In this document: piece after piece, positions 24,180-33,428 of the stretch
Position numbering within the stretch: the stretch's first letter is position 1
How the letters are laid out: every line of letters starts with the position of its first letter
Translations under genes and position numbers: made by a program
The notes under the pieces: model-generated
Databases searched by the model: none
Told to the model about the DNA's origin: nothing
The model's input: the letters and a program-made list of their open reading frames with translations, nothing else
From: Leclercia adecarboxylata
GTDB taxonomy: Bacteria; Pseudomonadota; Gammaproteobacteria; Enterobacterales; Enterobacteriaceae
DNA: 64,000 nucleotides
NCBI GenBank assembly: GCA_901472455.1
Contig: LR590464.1
Coordinates: 4,154,001 to 4,218,000 of the forward strand
Direction: 5' to 3'

Positions 24180-25237
24180 GGCTTTGTTGAATAAATCAGA
24201 TTTCGGGTAAGTCTCCCCCGTAGCGGGTTGTGTTTTCAGGCAATACGCACGCTTTCAGGCATACCTGCTTTCGTCATTTTGTTCAGCGCTCGTACCAGGG
24301 CCATAGCCTCCGCAACCTGACCATCGTAGTCACGCAGCGTCAGTGAACCCCCGAACAGCTGTTTTAACCCGGTACATCGCCGTTTCCGCTATCGAGCGAC
24401 GGTTGTAATCTGTTGTCCCATTTCCACCGCGCATTACTCCCGGTCATTCGCTGATTAGCCACTGCACGGTTACGGTCTGCATATTCACCGGGCCAGTAAC
24501 CCGCACCTTTTCGGGGAGGGATAAGGGCGCTGATTTTCTTACGCCGCAGTTCATCGTGACAGAGCCGGGTGTCGTAAGCGCCGTCTGCCGATGCTGCCCT
24601 GATTTTTCTGTGAGTCTGCCGGATAAGACCCGGGAAGGCTTCTGAGTCCGTCACATTGTTCAGCGACAGGTCTGCACAGATGATTTCATGTGTGTTGCTG
24701 TCAACTGCCAGATGCAACTTTCGCCATATACGACGGCGTTCTTTGCCGTGTTTTTTGACTTTCCATTCGCCTTCACCAAAGACCTTCAGCCCGGTGGAAT
24801 CAATCACCAGATGCGCGATTTCACCTCGGGTGAACGTTTTGAAACTGACATTAACCGACTTTGCGCGCTTGCTGACACTGGTGTAATCCGGGCAGCGCAA
24901 CGGAACATTCATCAGTGTAAAATGGAATCAATAAAACCCTGTGCAGCCCGCAGGGTCAACCTGAACACGCGTTTAATGACCAGAACGGTGGTGATGGCGA
25001 GATCAGAATAGCGCTGAGGTCTTCCCCGTGATGAAGGCGTTGCCGACTCATACCAGGCCTGAATAGCTTCATCATCCAGCCAGAAAGTTATGGAGCCACG
25101 GTTGATGAGGGCTTTATTGTAGGTGGGCCAGTTGGTGATTTTGAACTTTTGCTTTGCCACGGAACGGTCTGCGTTGTCGGGAAGATGCGTGATCTGATCC
25201 TTCAACTCAGCAAAAGTTCGATTTATTCAACAAATCC
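24180..25237 (-). mobile_element. IS903 copy B inserted in pcoA
   Basis: A 1058-bp element nearly identical to copy A, including the same variant end (GGATTTGTTG) at its right border. It replaces the 3' part of pcoA on one side and cuts an ISNCY transposase remnant on the other. Outer 9-bp flanks (CAGAAACGG and GCCGTGCGC) do not match each other. They also do not match the flanks of copy A in the pattern expected for a simple inversion between A and B. Confidence 0.92.
24236..25160 (-). CDS. IS903 transposase, three single-base indels
   Basis: Same protein as copy A. Three differences from copy A break the frame: T5 to T4 at about 24919 (DSIF), an extra G at about 24416 (RWKW) and an extra T at about 24367 (YRVKQ). 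All lie in short runs. DDE motifs VIDSTG, SADGAYD and SIAETA are all encoded across the frames. If the indels are sequencing errors the enzyme is intact. Confidence 0.85.
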
Positions 25238-25652
25238 GCCGTGCGCTACCTTTGGCGCACGTTGTTTGCGAGGAACCCTGAGAGCGGCTTTAACCATGAG
25301 AGACCTGACAGTTTCTTTGGATAGTGAACATGGTGTCGTTCTGAAAGTTTCTCACACGCCAGCGTCTGCCCGAAGTCGGTATAGCGCTACAGATAATATC
25401 GAGCGCATCATACTGTTGCAAGACCTTCAGACAGCTGGTTATTGCTGGGTTTTTTCACGGACGACGGTTAGCCAATACCAAGCGGCTAGGTTAGGTATAA
25501 TGCGACGGAAGACGTCGGCACTGAGTTCATCGGTGATACCCAGGCGATGAGCGGCCATCTGCGTGAATCAGATGCCGGTCGACGATGTCCTGAATGATTT
25601 TGAGTCGGTTAACCTCATCCAAAGTGCAAAACTCCGCTGCATGAGTCGTCAT
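25238..25652 (-). pseudogene. N-terminal remnant of an ISNCY (IS1202/ISKpn21-like) transposase
   Basis: Reading from ATG at 25650-25652: MTTHAAEFCTLDEVNRLKI, then IIQDIVDRHL, further on SKETVRSLMVKAALRVPRKQ. This is the helix-turn-helix N-terminal part of ISNCY-family integrase-type transposases as I remember them. Several indels are present and the catalytic domain is cut off by the IS903 end at 25237. The parent element probably ended upstream near 25730-25765, where GTCACCT repeats occur. Confidence 0.7.
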
Positions 25653-25858
25653 GAGAATCCTTTGATAGTTAATCTACGTGACGGACATCTCAATTTAGTT
25701 ACTACAAAACTGTTATTGCAAGCTTAAAATGTCACCTGATTCAGCCAGTTAGAAATGTCACCTTAAGAGATGTGAAGAGAGAGAAGGTGGTTTATGTCAG
25801 AGGAAAGCAGGCATGAATAACTTCCATGCCTGTGATGAGAGGCTATACCAAAAAGCTC

Positions 25859-25990
25859 TTATTCGCCTTTTTTATGGTCGTGTTCCTTCAGCCCGGGATG
25901 CTTTGGCTTGTTTTCCGGAGTGACACGCCTTCTTTTATCTTCTTTGCCAGTTGATTCAGCAATCGGCTTTGGGCCAGGTTTAATACCCAT
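25859..25990 (-). CDS. Short basic protein of 43 residues, unknown function
   Basis: An ATG with an excellent ribosome-binding site (AAGGAG, 5-6 nt before the start) opens a 43-codon frame beginning MGIKPGPKPIAESTGKEDKR and rich in Lys, Pro and Glu, ending HDHKKGE. It is hydrophilic, without membrane segment or Cys, and probably disordered. It stands alone between an IS remnant and IS903 copy C. The strong initiation signal makes it more credible than a chance frame; no function can be assigned. Confidence 0.5.
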   Translation of the reverse strand: MGIKPGPKPIAESTGKEDKRRRVTPENKPKHPGLKEHDHKKGE

Positions 25991-26131
25991 AAAAATCTCC
26001 TTGAGTGACAAACAGATTCATATTTACGAACTGTGGCAGTAATGCCAAATATGAAATGAGGGTCATGGTTATAAAACCAACTGACGTGTTTTCAGAAGCT
26101 TGCACTCCATCACACTGCTAAAGGTAAAAAA

Positions 26132-27188
26132 GGCTTTGTTGAATAAATAAGATTTCGTGCGAACGACCCTGTAGCTGGCTGGATTTTCAGGCAATACGCA
26201 CGCTTTCTGGCATCCCAGCCTTTGTCATCCTGTTCAACGCACGCACCATGGCCATAGCTTCCGCTACCTGACCATCGTAGTCACGCAGCGTCAGTGAATC
26301 TCCCAACAACTGCTTCATTCTGTACATTGCCGTTTCCGCTATCGAGCGACGGTTATATTCCGTTGTCCATTTCCACCGTGCATTGCTTCCGCTCAGCCGC
26401 TGAATAGCAACGGCACGGTTGCGGTCTGCGTACTCACCGGGCCAGTAACCTGCTCCTTTTCGGGGAGGAATAAGCGCGCTGATTTTTTTGCGGCGCAGTT
26501 CATCGTGACAAAGCCGGGTATCGTAAGCCCCGTCTGCCGCGGCTGCCCTGATTTTTCTGTGAGTCTGCCGGATAAGGCCCGGGAAGGCTTCTGAGTCCGT
26601 GACGTTATTCAGCGACAGGTCTGCACAGACAACTTCATGTGTGTTGCTGTCAACAGCAAGATGCAACTTTCGCCAGATACGACGGCGCTCTTTGCCGTGC
26701 TTTCTGACTTTCCATTCGCCTTCACCAAAGACCTTCAGCCCGGTGGAATCAATCACGAGGTGTGCGATTTCACCCCGGGTGGACGTTTTTGAAACTGACA
26801 TTAACCGGCTTTGCCCGCTTACTGACACTGGTGTAATCCGGGCAGCGCAACGGAACGTTCATCAGGGCAAAAATGGAATCAATAAAACCCTGCGCAGCCC
26901 GCAGGGTCAGCCGGAATACGCGTTTAATCACCAGAACGGTGGTGATGGTGAGATCAGAATAGCGCTGGGGCCTTCCTCGTGATGAAGGCGTTGCCGACTC
27001 ATACCAGGCCTGAATCGCCTCATCATCCAGCCAGAAAGTGAGGGAGCCACGGTTGATGAGAGCTTTGTTGTAGGTGGACCAGTTGGTGATTCTGAACTTT
27101 TGCTTTGCCACGGAATGGTCTGTGTTGTCGGGAGGATGCGTGCTCTGATCCTTCAACTCAGCAAAAGTTCGATTTATTCAACAAAGCC
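26132..27188 (-). mobile_element. IS903-family copy C (divergent variant)
   Basis: 1057 bp with perfect 17-bp ends GGCTTTGTTGAATAAAT. It differs from copies A and B at many positions, for example in the non-coding end (GATTTCGTGCGAACG instead of GATTTCGGGTAAGTC) and in transposase residues (FRITNWSTYNK, EVVCADLS). It is therefore a separate family member and an independent arrival. Flanking 9-mers (GGTAAAAAA and GTATGGAAG) differ, so no target duplication. Confidence 0.9.
26187..27111 (-). CDS. IS903-family transposase, one insertion
   Basis: DDE transposase of IS903 type, GTG start as in copy A. An extra A in an A run at about 26785-26790 (VSFKTSTRG becomes VSFKNVHPG) splits it into 128- and 213-residue frames; the span is otherwise 307 codons. 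VIDSTG, AADGAYD and SIAETAMYR are present. Confidence 0.85.
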
Positions 27189-27377
27189 GTATGGAAGGGG
27201 CTCTGCTTTTGGTGGTGTTAAAGGCCGACCCTGCTTCCTGGCATGGTAGAAGACGCCATGAAAGGTGAGATCGATCTGGCGCCTTTCGTGACCCATACCA
27301 TGGGTCTGGATGACATCAATGAAGCCTTCGACCTGATGCACGAAGGTAGATCTATTCGTACGGTGATCCACTACTGA
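27189..27377 (+). pseudogene. frmA: 3' fragment of S-(hydroxymethyl)glutathione dehydrogenase frmA
   Basis: The last about 60 codons of FrmA, glutathione-dependent formaldehyde dehydrogenase: [10 protein letters not shown], then [20 protein letters not shown] and [19 protein letters not shown]. One indel near 27225-27230 breaks the frame. The 5' part has been removed at the IS903 border. It is a leftover of a formaldehyde-detoxification locus and not functional. Confidence 0.8.
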
Positions 27378-27476
27378 TCACCGGATCCCTGACGTACTTC
27401 CGGGGAGCACTGGCGTGGTGGTTCTGGAAGATTATTCATCTGTATTTTTTAATTGGTACCCGGTAATGACTCCAAC

Positions 27477-27965
27477 TTACTGATAGTGTTTTATGTTCAG
27501 ATAATGCCCGATGACCCTGTCATGCAGCTCCACCGATTTTGAGAACGACAGTGACTTCCGTCCCAGCCTTGCCAGATGTTGTCTCAGATTCAGGTTATGT
27601 CGCTCAATGCGCTGAGTGTAACGCTTGCTGATAATGTGCAGCTTTCCTTCAGGCGGGATTCATACAGCGGCCAGCCATCCGTCATCCATACCACGACCTA
27701 AAGGCCGACAGCACTCCAGTGTGGCCAGAGTGCGTTCACCGAATACGTGTGCCACAACCGTCCTCCGTATCCTGTCATACGCGTAAAACAGCCAGCGCTG
27801 ACGTGATTTAGCACCGACGTAGCCCCACTGTTCGTCCATTTCAGCGCAGACAATCACATCACTGCCCGGTTGTATGCGTGAGTTTACCGACTGCGGCCTG
27901 AGTTTTTTAAGTGTCGTAAAATCGTGTTGAGGCCAACGCCCATAATGCGTGCACTGGCGCGACAT
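27477..27965 (-). pseudogene. insB: IS1 InsB, deleted and frameshifted
   Basis: The DDE part of IS1 transposase. It reads normally to [12 protein letters not shown] (about residue 82), then about 12 bp are missing and one more base is lost, so the frame leaves the InsB sequence. The C-terminal end (HYLNIKHYQ) is still present in another frame. The multi-base deletion makes this a true defect. Confidence 0.85.
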
Positions 27966-28159
27966 CCGACGCCATTCATGGCCATATCAATGATTTTCTG
28001 GTGCGTACCGGGCTGAGAGGCGGTGTAAGTGAACTGTAGTTGCCATGTTTTACGGCAGTGAGAGCAGAGATAGCGCTGATGTCCGGCAGTGCTTTTGCCG
28101 TTACGCACCACGCCTTCAGTAGCGGAGCAGGAAGGACATCTGATGGAAATGGAAGCCAC
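27884..28159 (-). CDS. insA: IS1 InsA
   Basis: An intact 91-residue zinc-finger/helix-turn-helix protein (RCPSC and YLCSHC Cys pairs) that binds IS1 ends; GTG start as usual. It normally fuses with InsB by -1 frameshifting to make the transposase. Here InsB is broken, so no active transposase is expected. Confidence 0.9.
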   Translation of the reverse strand: MASISIRCPSCSATEGVVRNGKSTAGHQRYLCSHCRKTWQLQFTYTASQPGTHQKIIDMAMNGVGCRASARIMGVGLNTILRHLKNSGRSR

Positions 28160-28307
28160 GCAAGCACCTTAAAATCACCATCATACACTAAATCAGTAAG
28201 TTGGCAGCATTACCCTTTATGGGTAATCTATTCCACATGTCATAGGGTCCCTAAAAGAGAACGTTTCTTTTTCCAGGGATATTTACAGAAAGCAGACTAA
28301 AGTGTAA

Positions 28308-28327
28308 TTGCCGCCAGAAGGCGGCAA
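28308..28327. terminator. Hairpin downstream of the porin gene
   Basis: TTGCCGCC-agaa-GGCGGCAA is a perfect 8-bp stem. On the minus strand it lies about 185 bp beyond the porin stop and could end that transcript. The rest of 28215-28510 shows no gene. Confidence 0.5.
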
Positions 28328-28510
28328 AAGATATGGTAAATATGGCAAGTGTATAAATATACTGTATCAGTACATCCGAATGGCTCTGTCAGATTTTAAT
28401 GGCATACGTACTCCAAAATACAATATTGGAATTTGAGTGTATAAAAGTTCCAGAAGCTTATTGGTGTTTGATGTGCTTAAAAACGCAACGTATGCTACAG
28501 TTATTATTAA

Positions 28511-29775
28511 TCAAAAATCATATGCTAATTGCACTCTATTTTGAATAAACTCGCGCTCATATAATGGCGATGTCTGGATGCCGAAGTAATCTGAAATACT
28601 CAGCCCCTTCAACTCATTGCCAAAGTTATAACGTGCAAATAGCAGATATTCAGACTGGTTGATGCTTTTGGCATCTTTCGCGGGTTTGACATCCAGAAAG
28701 GAATAACGAGATCCTAGCGTCCATTTATCAGAATAAGACCATGTAAGTTGCGTCGAAAAAGCATTTCCGGCACCGGTCATCGGGGTGCTGGTGAAATAGG
28801 GTTTTGCAAAATAAGGGTCGGAAGAGGTTTTGTAGGCATAAGGCGTAACCAACGCGCCATTCTTGTAAGCGTCGGCTTCGGGAAATATTTTATCGTAGCC
28901 CACCTGCCAACTGAGAGTGTTCAGCGGGTAAACGACCAGTTGCATCCGAGCGTGCGGTTCTCAATTTTTCCTAGCACACTGTCACCGGTATTTTTGCCAT
29001 AAAAATCCCTGTATCCCCAGATCTGGTTTCCACAGAATATCAGGGGCTACGTAATGCACTTCAGCCCAGACAATATTGGTAATATCGGCGTATTTCTCAC
29101 CCCATAGCTGAGAAGTGAAGTAGCGTTGACCAAGATCGCGTTTTTTCGCGAGCCCCAGCGCGATCAGGCCATCAGTTTTTCCGCTGAAGGTATTGTCCTG
29201 AGCCAGACGTGATGTGCGGGTGAATGTTGAATCAGCATAACTTTTATAACTGAAAACCCGTGTCACGCGGATAAAATCAGTGTCATTACCATACTTCACG
29301 TCAACTGCACGATAAAGGTAAGGTAGTACCCGGCATTGGAATAGTCGCCGAGGAAAGGCAAGTTAAGATGCTGGTTACCGGCGGTGATCGACAACAGTCC
29401 CTGGCGCCATTTGAGGTAAGCTTCATCAACGCCCCCACTGTCATGGGCCAGTTCAGCGACCGAGTCCGAGCCTGCCAGCAGGTTGGTTTGTCCTTCTACT
29501 CCCACGGCAGCCTGAAAACCATAAAAAGGTGCTGTGGTATACGTGATATATCCGCCAAGAGTGGTGGAGTCCTGATTGAGTCCACGTGCGAAATAGGCGT
29601 TGTGGGTTGAGTAAGAAAACAGTCGGGCGCTGCCGTGAATACTGCCACAACCAATAGCCTGAATCAGGCTCTGGCTATTAGTTGTTGAGCACGCATTACT
29701 GTCAACAGGATCCGCAACCGCTCCCTGCATATATATAGAAAAAAATACAGCTGCCGATATCATTTTATAGCGCAT
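28511..29775 (-). CDS. OprD-family outer-membrane porin (frameshifts)
   Basis: A substrate-specific outer-membrane channel of the OprD family, about 420 residues, more usual in Pseudomonas than in enterobacteria. Signal peptide MRYKMISAAVFFSIYMQGAVA, then alternating beta strands with family-like stretches (GSARLFSYSTHNAYFARG, LGGYITYTTAPFYGFQAAVG, FIQNRVQLAYDF at the C-terminus, ending in Phe). Good ribosome-binding site AGGAG. Frame changes near 29296-29305 and 28950-28985. OprD channels take small anionic or basic metabolites, so beside an MFS symporter and orotate-type enzymes it is a plausible outer-membrane entry route for orotate (inference). Confidence 0.82.
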
Positions 29776-29986
29776 TTATCACTCCTGATGATGTTTTTTA
29801 AATTGAGTCATATCCTGAGAAAACCATACAGTTAATTAATTGCAAAAACATGCCGCCATAAGGATGGCTAAGCGCAGATGTTTTTCTGTTAATAACTATT
29901 TCGTGAGTGGAATACTGTGGCCCCGTAATTCCATGATATAAATCATACGGGCGTTATCGTTATTCAGAAATATAAAGGTTTATTAA

Positions 29987-31243
29987 TTAATCCAGTTCCT
30001 TACCTTTCAACTCAGGGATAAGGAATATCGTGGCAATAATATCGATAACATAAATCGATGCCAGAAGGGCAATCGCCAGATGGAAAGAGTACATTGCGGC
30101 AATCGCACCGATCAGCACCGGGCCAAATCCACCAACACCTCGGCCAATATTAAATAATACGTTTTGGGCGGTTGCACGGGCAGCGGTAGGATATGCTTCA
30201 GAAATCAACGCCCCATATCCGCCAAGCATGCCGTTAACAAACATCCCCAGAAGAGCGCCGGCCCATAACATAGTTAAAGGATCGGTAAGCTGTGCATAAA
30301 ACACAATAGATACCGCAGCACCGGCCTGGAAAAGAATAAAAGCAGGTTTTCTTCCGATACGGTCGGCAAGCTGGCCAAAAACCCAAATCCCCGCCATCAT
30401 CCCGAGTATAGTGACCGTGGTCCACATTGCCGATTTTGTCAGACCAAAACCCAGCTGTTTGGCGAGATAGGCTGGCATCCAGATCATTATCCGTAATAGC
30501 CCAGGTTCTGGACTGAGGTCAGGATCGCAATCCCTGCGCTAATTTTGGTCGTTGCCTTGTCTTTTACCAGTAAACGGAACGACTCAAGCATGGAGGTTTT
30601 TTCTGCAGCGCTCTGGTTAACAAAAACATCAGGCTCATGCAGACGGTGGCGGATAAACCAGGCAATCAATGCCGGAATTACACCCACAATGAACATGCCG
30701 CGCCAACCGATAAACGGCAGGAGCATCGGCGTAAGCACGGCGGCAAGCAGGACGCCGGCCTGCCAGCCTAACGCAACATATGACGAAACGCGTGAGCGGT
30801 GACGTGCTGGCCATGCTTCGGCAGCCAGCGCCATCCCGATGCCGAACTCGCCACCAAGGCCGATCCCTGCAATGGTGCGGTAAATCAGTAGGTCCCAGTA
30901 ACCGGTGGCAAAAGCGCATAATCCGGTAAAGGTAGCAAATAGCACAATTGTCCAGGTCAGAACGCGGACGCGGCCATAGCGATCGCTCAGAGCGCCAAAA
31001 ATAATGCCTCCCGCAACAGCGCCAATCAGCGTCCATGTTACCAGGGAACCTGATTGTGTAGGGGTCAGGTTAAGATCTGCTGAAATAGCATGCAGCATGA
31101 ACCCCAGGAATCAGCAGGTCAAAACCATCCATTGCATAACCGATCGCCGAGCCAAGCAGCGCTTTCCAGCTGTAACCGGTAATTTCCTCTGAGGAAGCCG
31201 TTCCGCATCCCTCCGACGAACGAACATTATTCATTGAATCCAC
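29987..31243 (-). CDS. MFS metabolite:H+ symporter (two compensating indels), putative orotate importer
   Basis: Major facilitator with 12 predicted helices, about 418 residues. Helix 1 carries AMDGFDLLILGFML, a signature of the aromatic-acid/sialate-type symporters. The loop 2-3 motif is GALSDRYGRVR, with a second copy GQLADRIGRKP between helices 8 and 9. Helix 4-5 has GLGGEFGIGMALAAEAWPARHR. GTG at 31243 has AAGGAG at proper spacing; ATG at 31234 is the alternative. Frame changes at about 31111 and 30489 cancel. It is divergent from the pyrK-like gene, so import of the pathway substrate is the natural reading; orotate is inferred. Confidence 0.85.
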
Positions 31244-31327
31244 TATTACGCTCCTTAAGACCATTTTGGTGCACACAAAATTAGGAATTGCTTCATCATG
31301 GTGCACTTGCGGTTAATTATGATATAA

Positions 31328-31343
31328 ATATCGTTTTTGATAC
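31328..31343. promoter_or_regulatory. Candidate operator 1, before the MFS gene
   Basis: ATATC-gttttt-GATAC, the same dyad with the same 6-bp T-rich spacer as operator 2, about 85-100 bp before the symporter start. Likely site for the XRE regulator encoded at 35925. Confidence 0.5.
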
Positions 31344-31537
31344 TGGGTGTGTAGCAATTTTAATGCCAATAATGAGATGAAATAAAGGGAGGATGCCTGG
31401 TCTCGAAGAGATTTAAGAATTTTGTTTTTAAGTAACTGTTATGAATTTATTTGTTATTTTATATTCGGATGAACTGCCGAAAAGAACCGATTTCAGATCT
31501 TGATGCCGTCATTGAGGACGTATAAAAAAATACACTT

Positions 31538-31553
31538 GTATCTATTTTGATAC
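31538..31553. promoter_or_regulatory. Candidate operator 2, before the pyrK-like gene
   Basis: GTATC-tatttt-GATAC is a perfect 5+5 inverted repeat, 58 bp before the pyrK-like ATG. The motif recurs before the symporter gene and, weaker, before the regulator gene. The 31244-31610 gap otherwise holds only divergent promoters. Confidence 0.55.
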
Positions 31554-31610
31554 TTGTGTCATATATAATACTCACAATCGTTCTATTCACCACGTAGATG
31601 GGTATTCATA

Positions 31611-32459
31611 ATGGGTGACACAAGCTGTTTCAATCGTCATGCCCGCCAGGTAGCGTCACATCGCTGCCTGGTGTCAGAGCATCGCTGGGTTAACAAACGC
31701 TATAAATATTTGCGCCTCTCCGCAGCGGTGGATCTCCATAGCGCGACCCTGCCTGGGCAGTTTTATATGCTTAAATGCCCCAATGTGAAGTCGTTACATC
31801 CTTTCCTGCTCAGGCCCATGAGCGTTTACGGTACCGGGCCTGCGCCTGGAACCATCGAGTTTTTGTACAATGTCGCAGGGGCGGGGACACAAGGGCTGGC
31901 TGAGTTGCCTGAAGGTAGTGAGATGGATATTGTCGGGCCGCTCGGTAATACCTTCACTCTAAAGCCTGAATTCCGTCGGGTTATGGTGGTTGCACGTGGT
32001 GTGGGCCTTGCCACTATGGCTCCTTTGCTGCAGCAAGCTGCTCGTGCCGGTATCGTTCTCACCATTGTTATGTCGGCACGAACGCCGGAAGACCTGATGC
32101 GTAATGCGTTCCTGCGCGGCATCGATGCTGATGTTCATTGCCTTTATGACAGCGATGGCACCTCGGCAATGAGTGCGCTGGATAAGTTACTGCATGATAT
32201 TCTTGGCAAGCATCACCACGACATGATTTATACCTGCGGCTCACACCGTATACTTCGCCTGCTTCAGTCCATCCTGGAGGTGTTCCCTGATACTGGAGGC
32301 GAGGTCGCGCTTGAACAACGCATGGCGTGTGGAATGGGCGTTTGTCTCTCTTGCGTGAGGCCGATCCAGCAGAACGGACGGATTGAATTTCTGCGTGTCT
32401 GCCGTGAAGGCCCCGTCTTTCCTATTCGTTCTGTTGTCGGGGAGGTGGAGTTTGCCTGA
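31611..32459 (+). CDS. PyrK-like FAD/[2Fe-2S] electron-transfer subunit of dihydroorotate dehydrogenase
   Basis: Ferredoxin-NADP reductase-like subunit of 282 residues that moves electrons between NAD(H) and the FMN of PyrD in class 1B dihydroorotate dehydrogenase. FAD motif RPMSVYG (residues 68-74), GPLGNTF (109-115), nucleotide-binding VVARGVGLAT (127-135; canonical members have GGGxGLAP), and C-terminal cluster cysteines C240, C245, C248 and C264. The next gene encodes PyrD and starts inside this gene's last codons. Because this complex couples to NAD(H), it can run in reverse and reduce orotate, as in orotate-fermenting Clostridium. Intact. Confidence 0.88.
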   Translation: MGDTSCFNRHARQVASHRCLVSEHRWVNKRYKYLRLSAAVDLHSATLPGQFYMLKCPNVKSLHPFLLRPMSVYGTGPAPGTIEFLYNVAGAGTQGLAELPEGSEMDIVGPLGNTFTLKPEFRRVMVVARGVGLATMAPLLQQAARAGIVLTIVMSARTPEDLMRNAFLRGIDADVHCLYDSDGTSAMSALDKLLHDILGKHHHDMIYTCGSHRILRLLQSILEVFPDTGGEVALEQRMACGMGVCLSCVRPIQQNGRIEFLRVCREGPVFPIRSVVGEVEFA

Positions 32460-33392
32460 ACTTAATGTGAGCCTCGGCGCACTGGCGCTCAAAAATCCTG
32501 TGATGCCTGCTTCCGGCTGTTTTGCTATTGAGTACAGTGAAGCGCTCGATTTTAACCAACTGGGTGCAATGGTGTTGAAGAGCGTTTCCCCGATATCACG
32601 CCCGGGTAACCCTGTACCTCGTGTCTGTGAGACTCGGGTGGCATGATGAATGCGATCGGCATTCCCAGTCAGGGGCTTGAATATCACCGGTCGCAGATCA
32701 TTCCTGCCTATTCGGCCTTTTCCACACCGCTGATCGTGTCTATTTCCGCCGACACCTCAGAATCATTTGCCAGCGCAGTCGCTGAGATGGCGCTACCTTC
32801 GGTTGCGGCAATTGAAGTGAACATCTCCTGCCCCAACCTCGAAGCAGACGGAATGGCCTTTGCCATGTCTCCAGACACAACCTTTGACGTCATCAGCACT
32901 ATCCGACGGAAAAGTGATTTTCCGCTTTGGGCCAAACTCACCCCGAACGCCGGTAACGTGGTTGACATCGCGCTGGCCGCAGAAGCTGCAGGAGCCGACG
33001 CGGTGGTGATGGGGAATACGATGTTAGCTATGGCAATTGATATCCACACTCGCAGACCCCGTCTTGGGAATGTGATGGGGGGATTATCGGGGCCGGCGAT
33101 AAAGCCTGTCGCACTGCGCATGGTTCATCAGTGTTATCGCGCTTTGAAGATCCCGGTCATTGGCTGCGGGGGGATCGCCTGCGCCGACGATGCGATTGAA
33201 TTCATGTTGGCTGGCGCCACGGCAGTCCAGGTGGGAACTGCATCTTTTATCGATCCGGGGATAATGCAGAAAATCATTCATGGCATTGAGGATTATTGCA
33301 CCGAACACCGCATCAGCCGCGTCCGCGACATCATCGGTCAGGTCAATATTGATGAACAACTCGCCTCCCGCTGGTATGAATTTGCGCAGTGA
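32452..33392 (+). CDS. Class 1B dihydroorotate dehydrogenase catalytic subunit (one deletion)
   Basis: FMN-binding TIM barrel, about 313 residues. TTG start behind GGAGG overlaps the upstream gene by 8 bp. N-terminal LKNPVMPASGCFAIEYSEAL is typical of class 1. Residues VNISCPNLE carry the active-site Cys of class 1 enzymes (class 2 has Ser). Phosphate-binding end: VIGCGGIACADDAIEFMLAG and GATAVQVGTA. The frame breaks at about 32636, where a G appears missing before GGMMNAIGIPSQG. It is distinct from the chromosomal quinone-linked PyrD of enterobacteria (class 2), so it is not the host's biosynthetic enzyme. Proposed reaction here: orotate + NADH to dihydroorotate, with the PyrK-like partner. 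Confidence 0.9.
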
Positions 33393-33428
33393 GCCTCCAG
33401 GGCGTCAATGAAAGGTTAATGAGCTGAA

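Larger units (their letters stand above)
27462..28214 (-). mobile_element. IS1-family copy A, internally deleted
   Basis: Ends GGTAATGACTCCAACTTA and GGTAATGCTGCCAACTTA mark an IS1-type element of 753 bp against the normal 768. About 12 bp are missing inside insB near 27705-27720, plus smaller indels. The InsA sequence differs from copy B at several residues, so it is another IS1 isoform. It lies in inverted orientation to IS1 copy B at 37647, and together they bracket the orotate-type cluster. Confidence 0.9.

Noticed and set aside
27462..28214. IS1 target duplication
   Set aside because: The outer 9-mers TTGGTACCC and CTTTATGGG differ.
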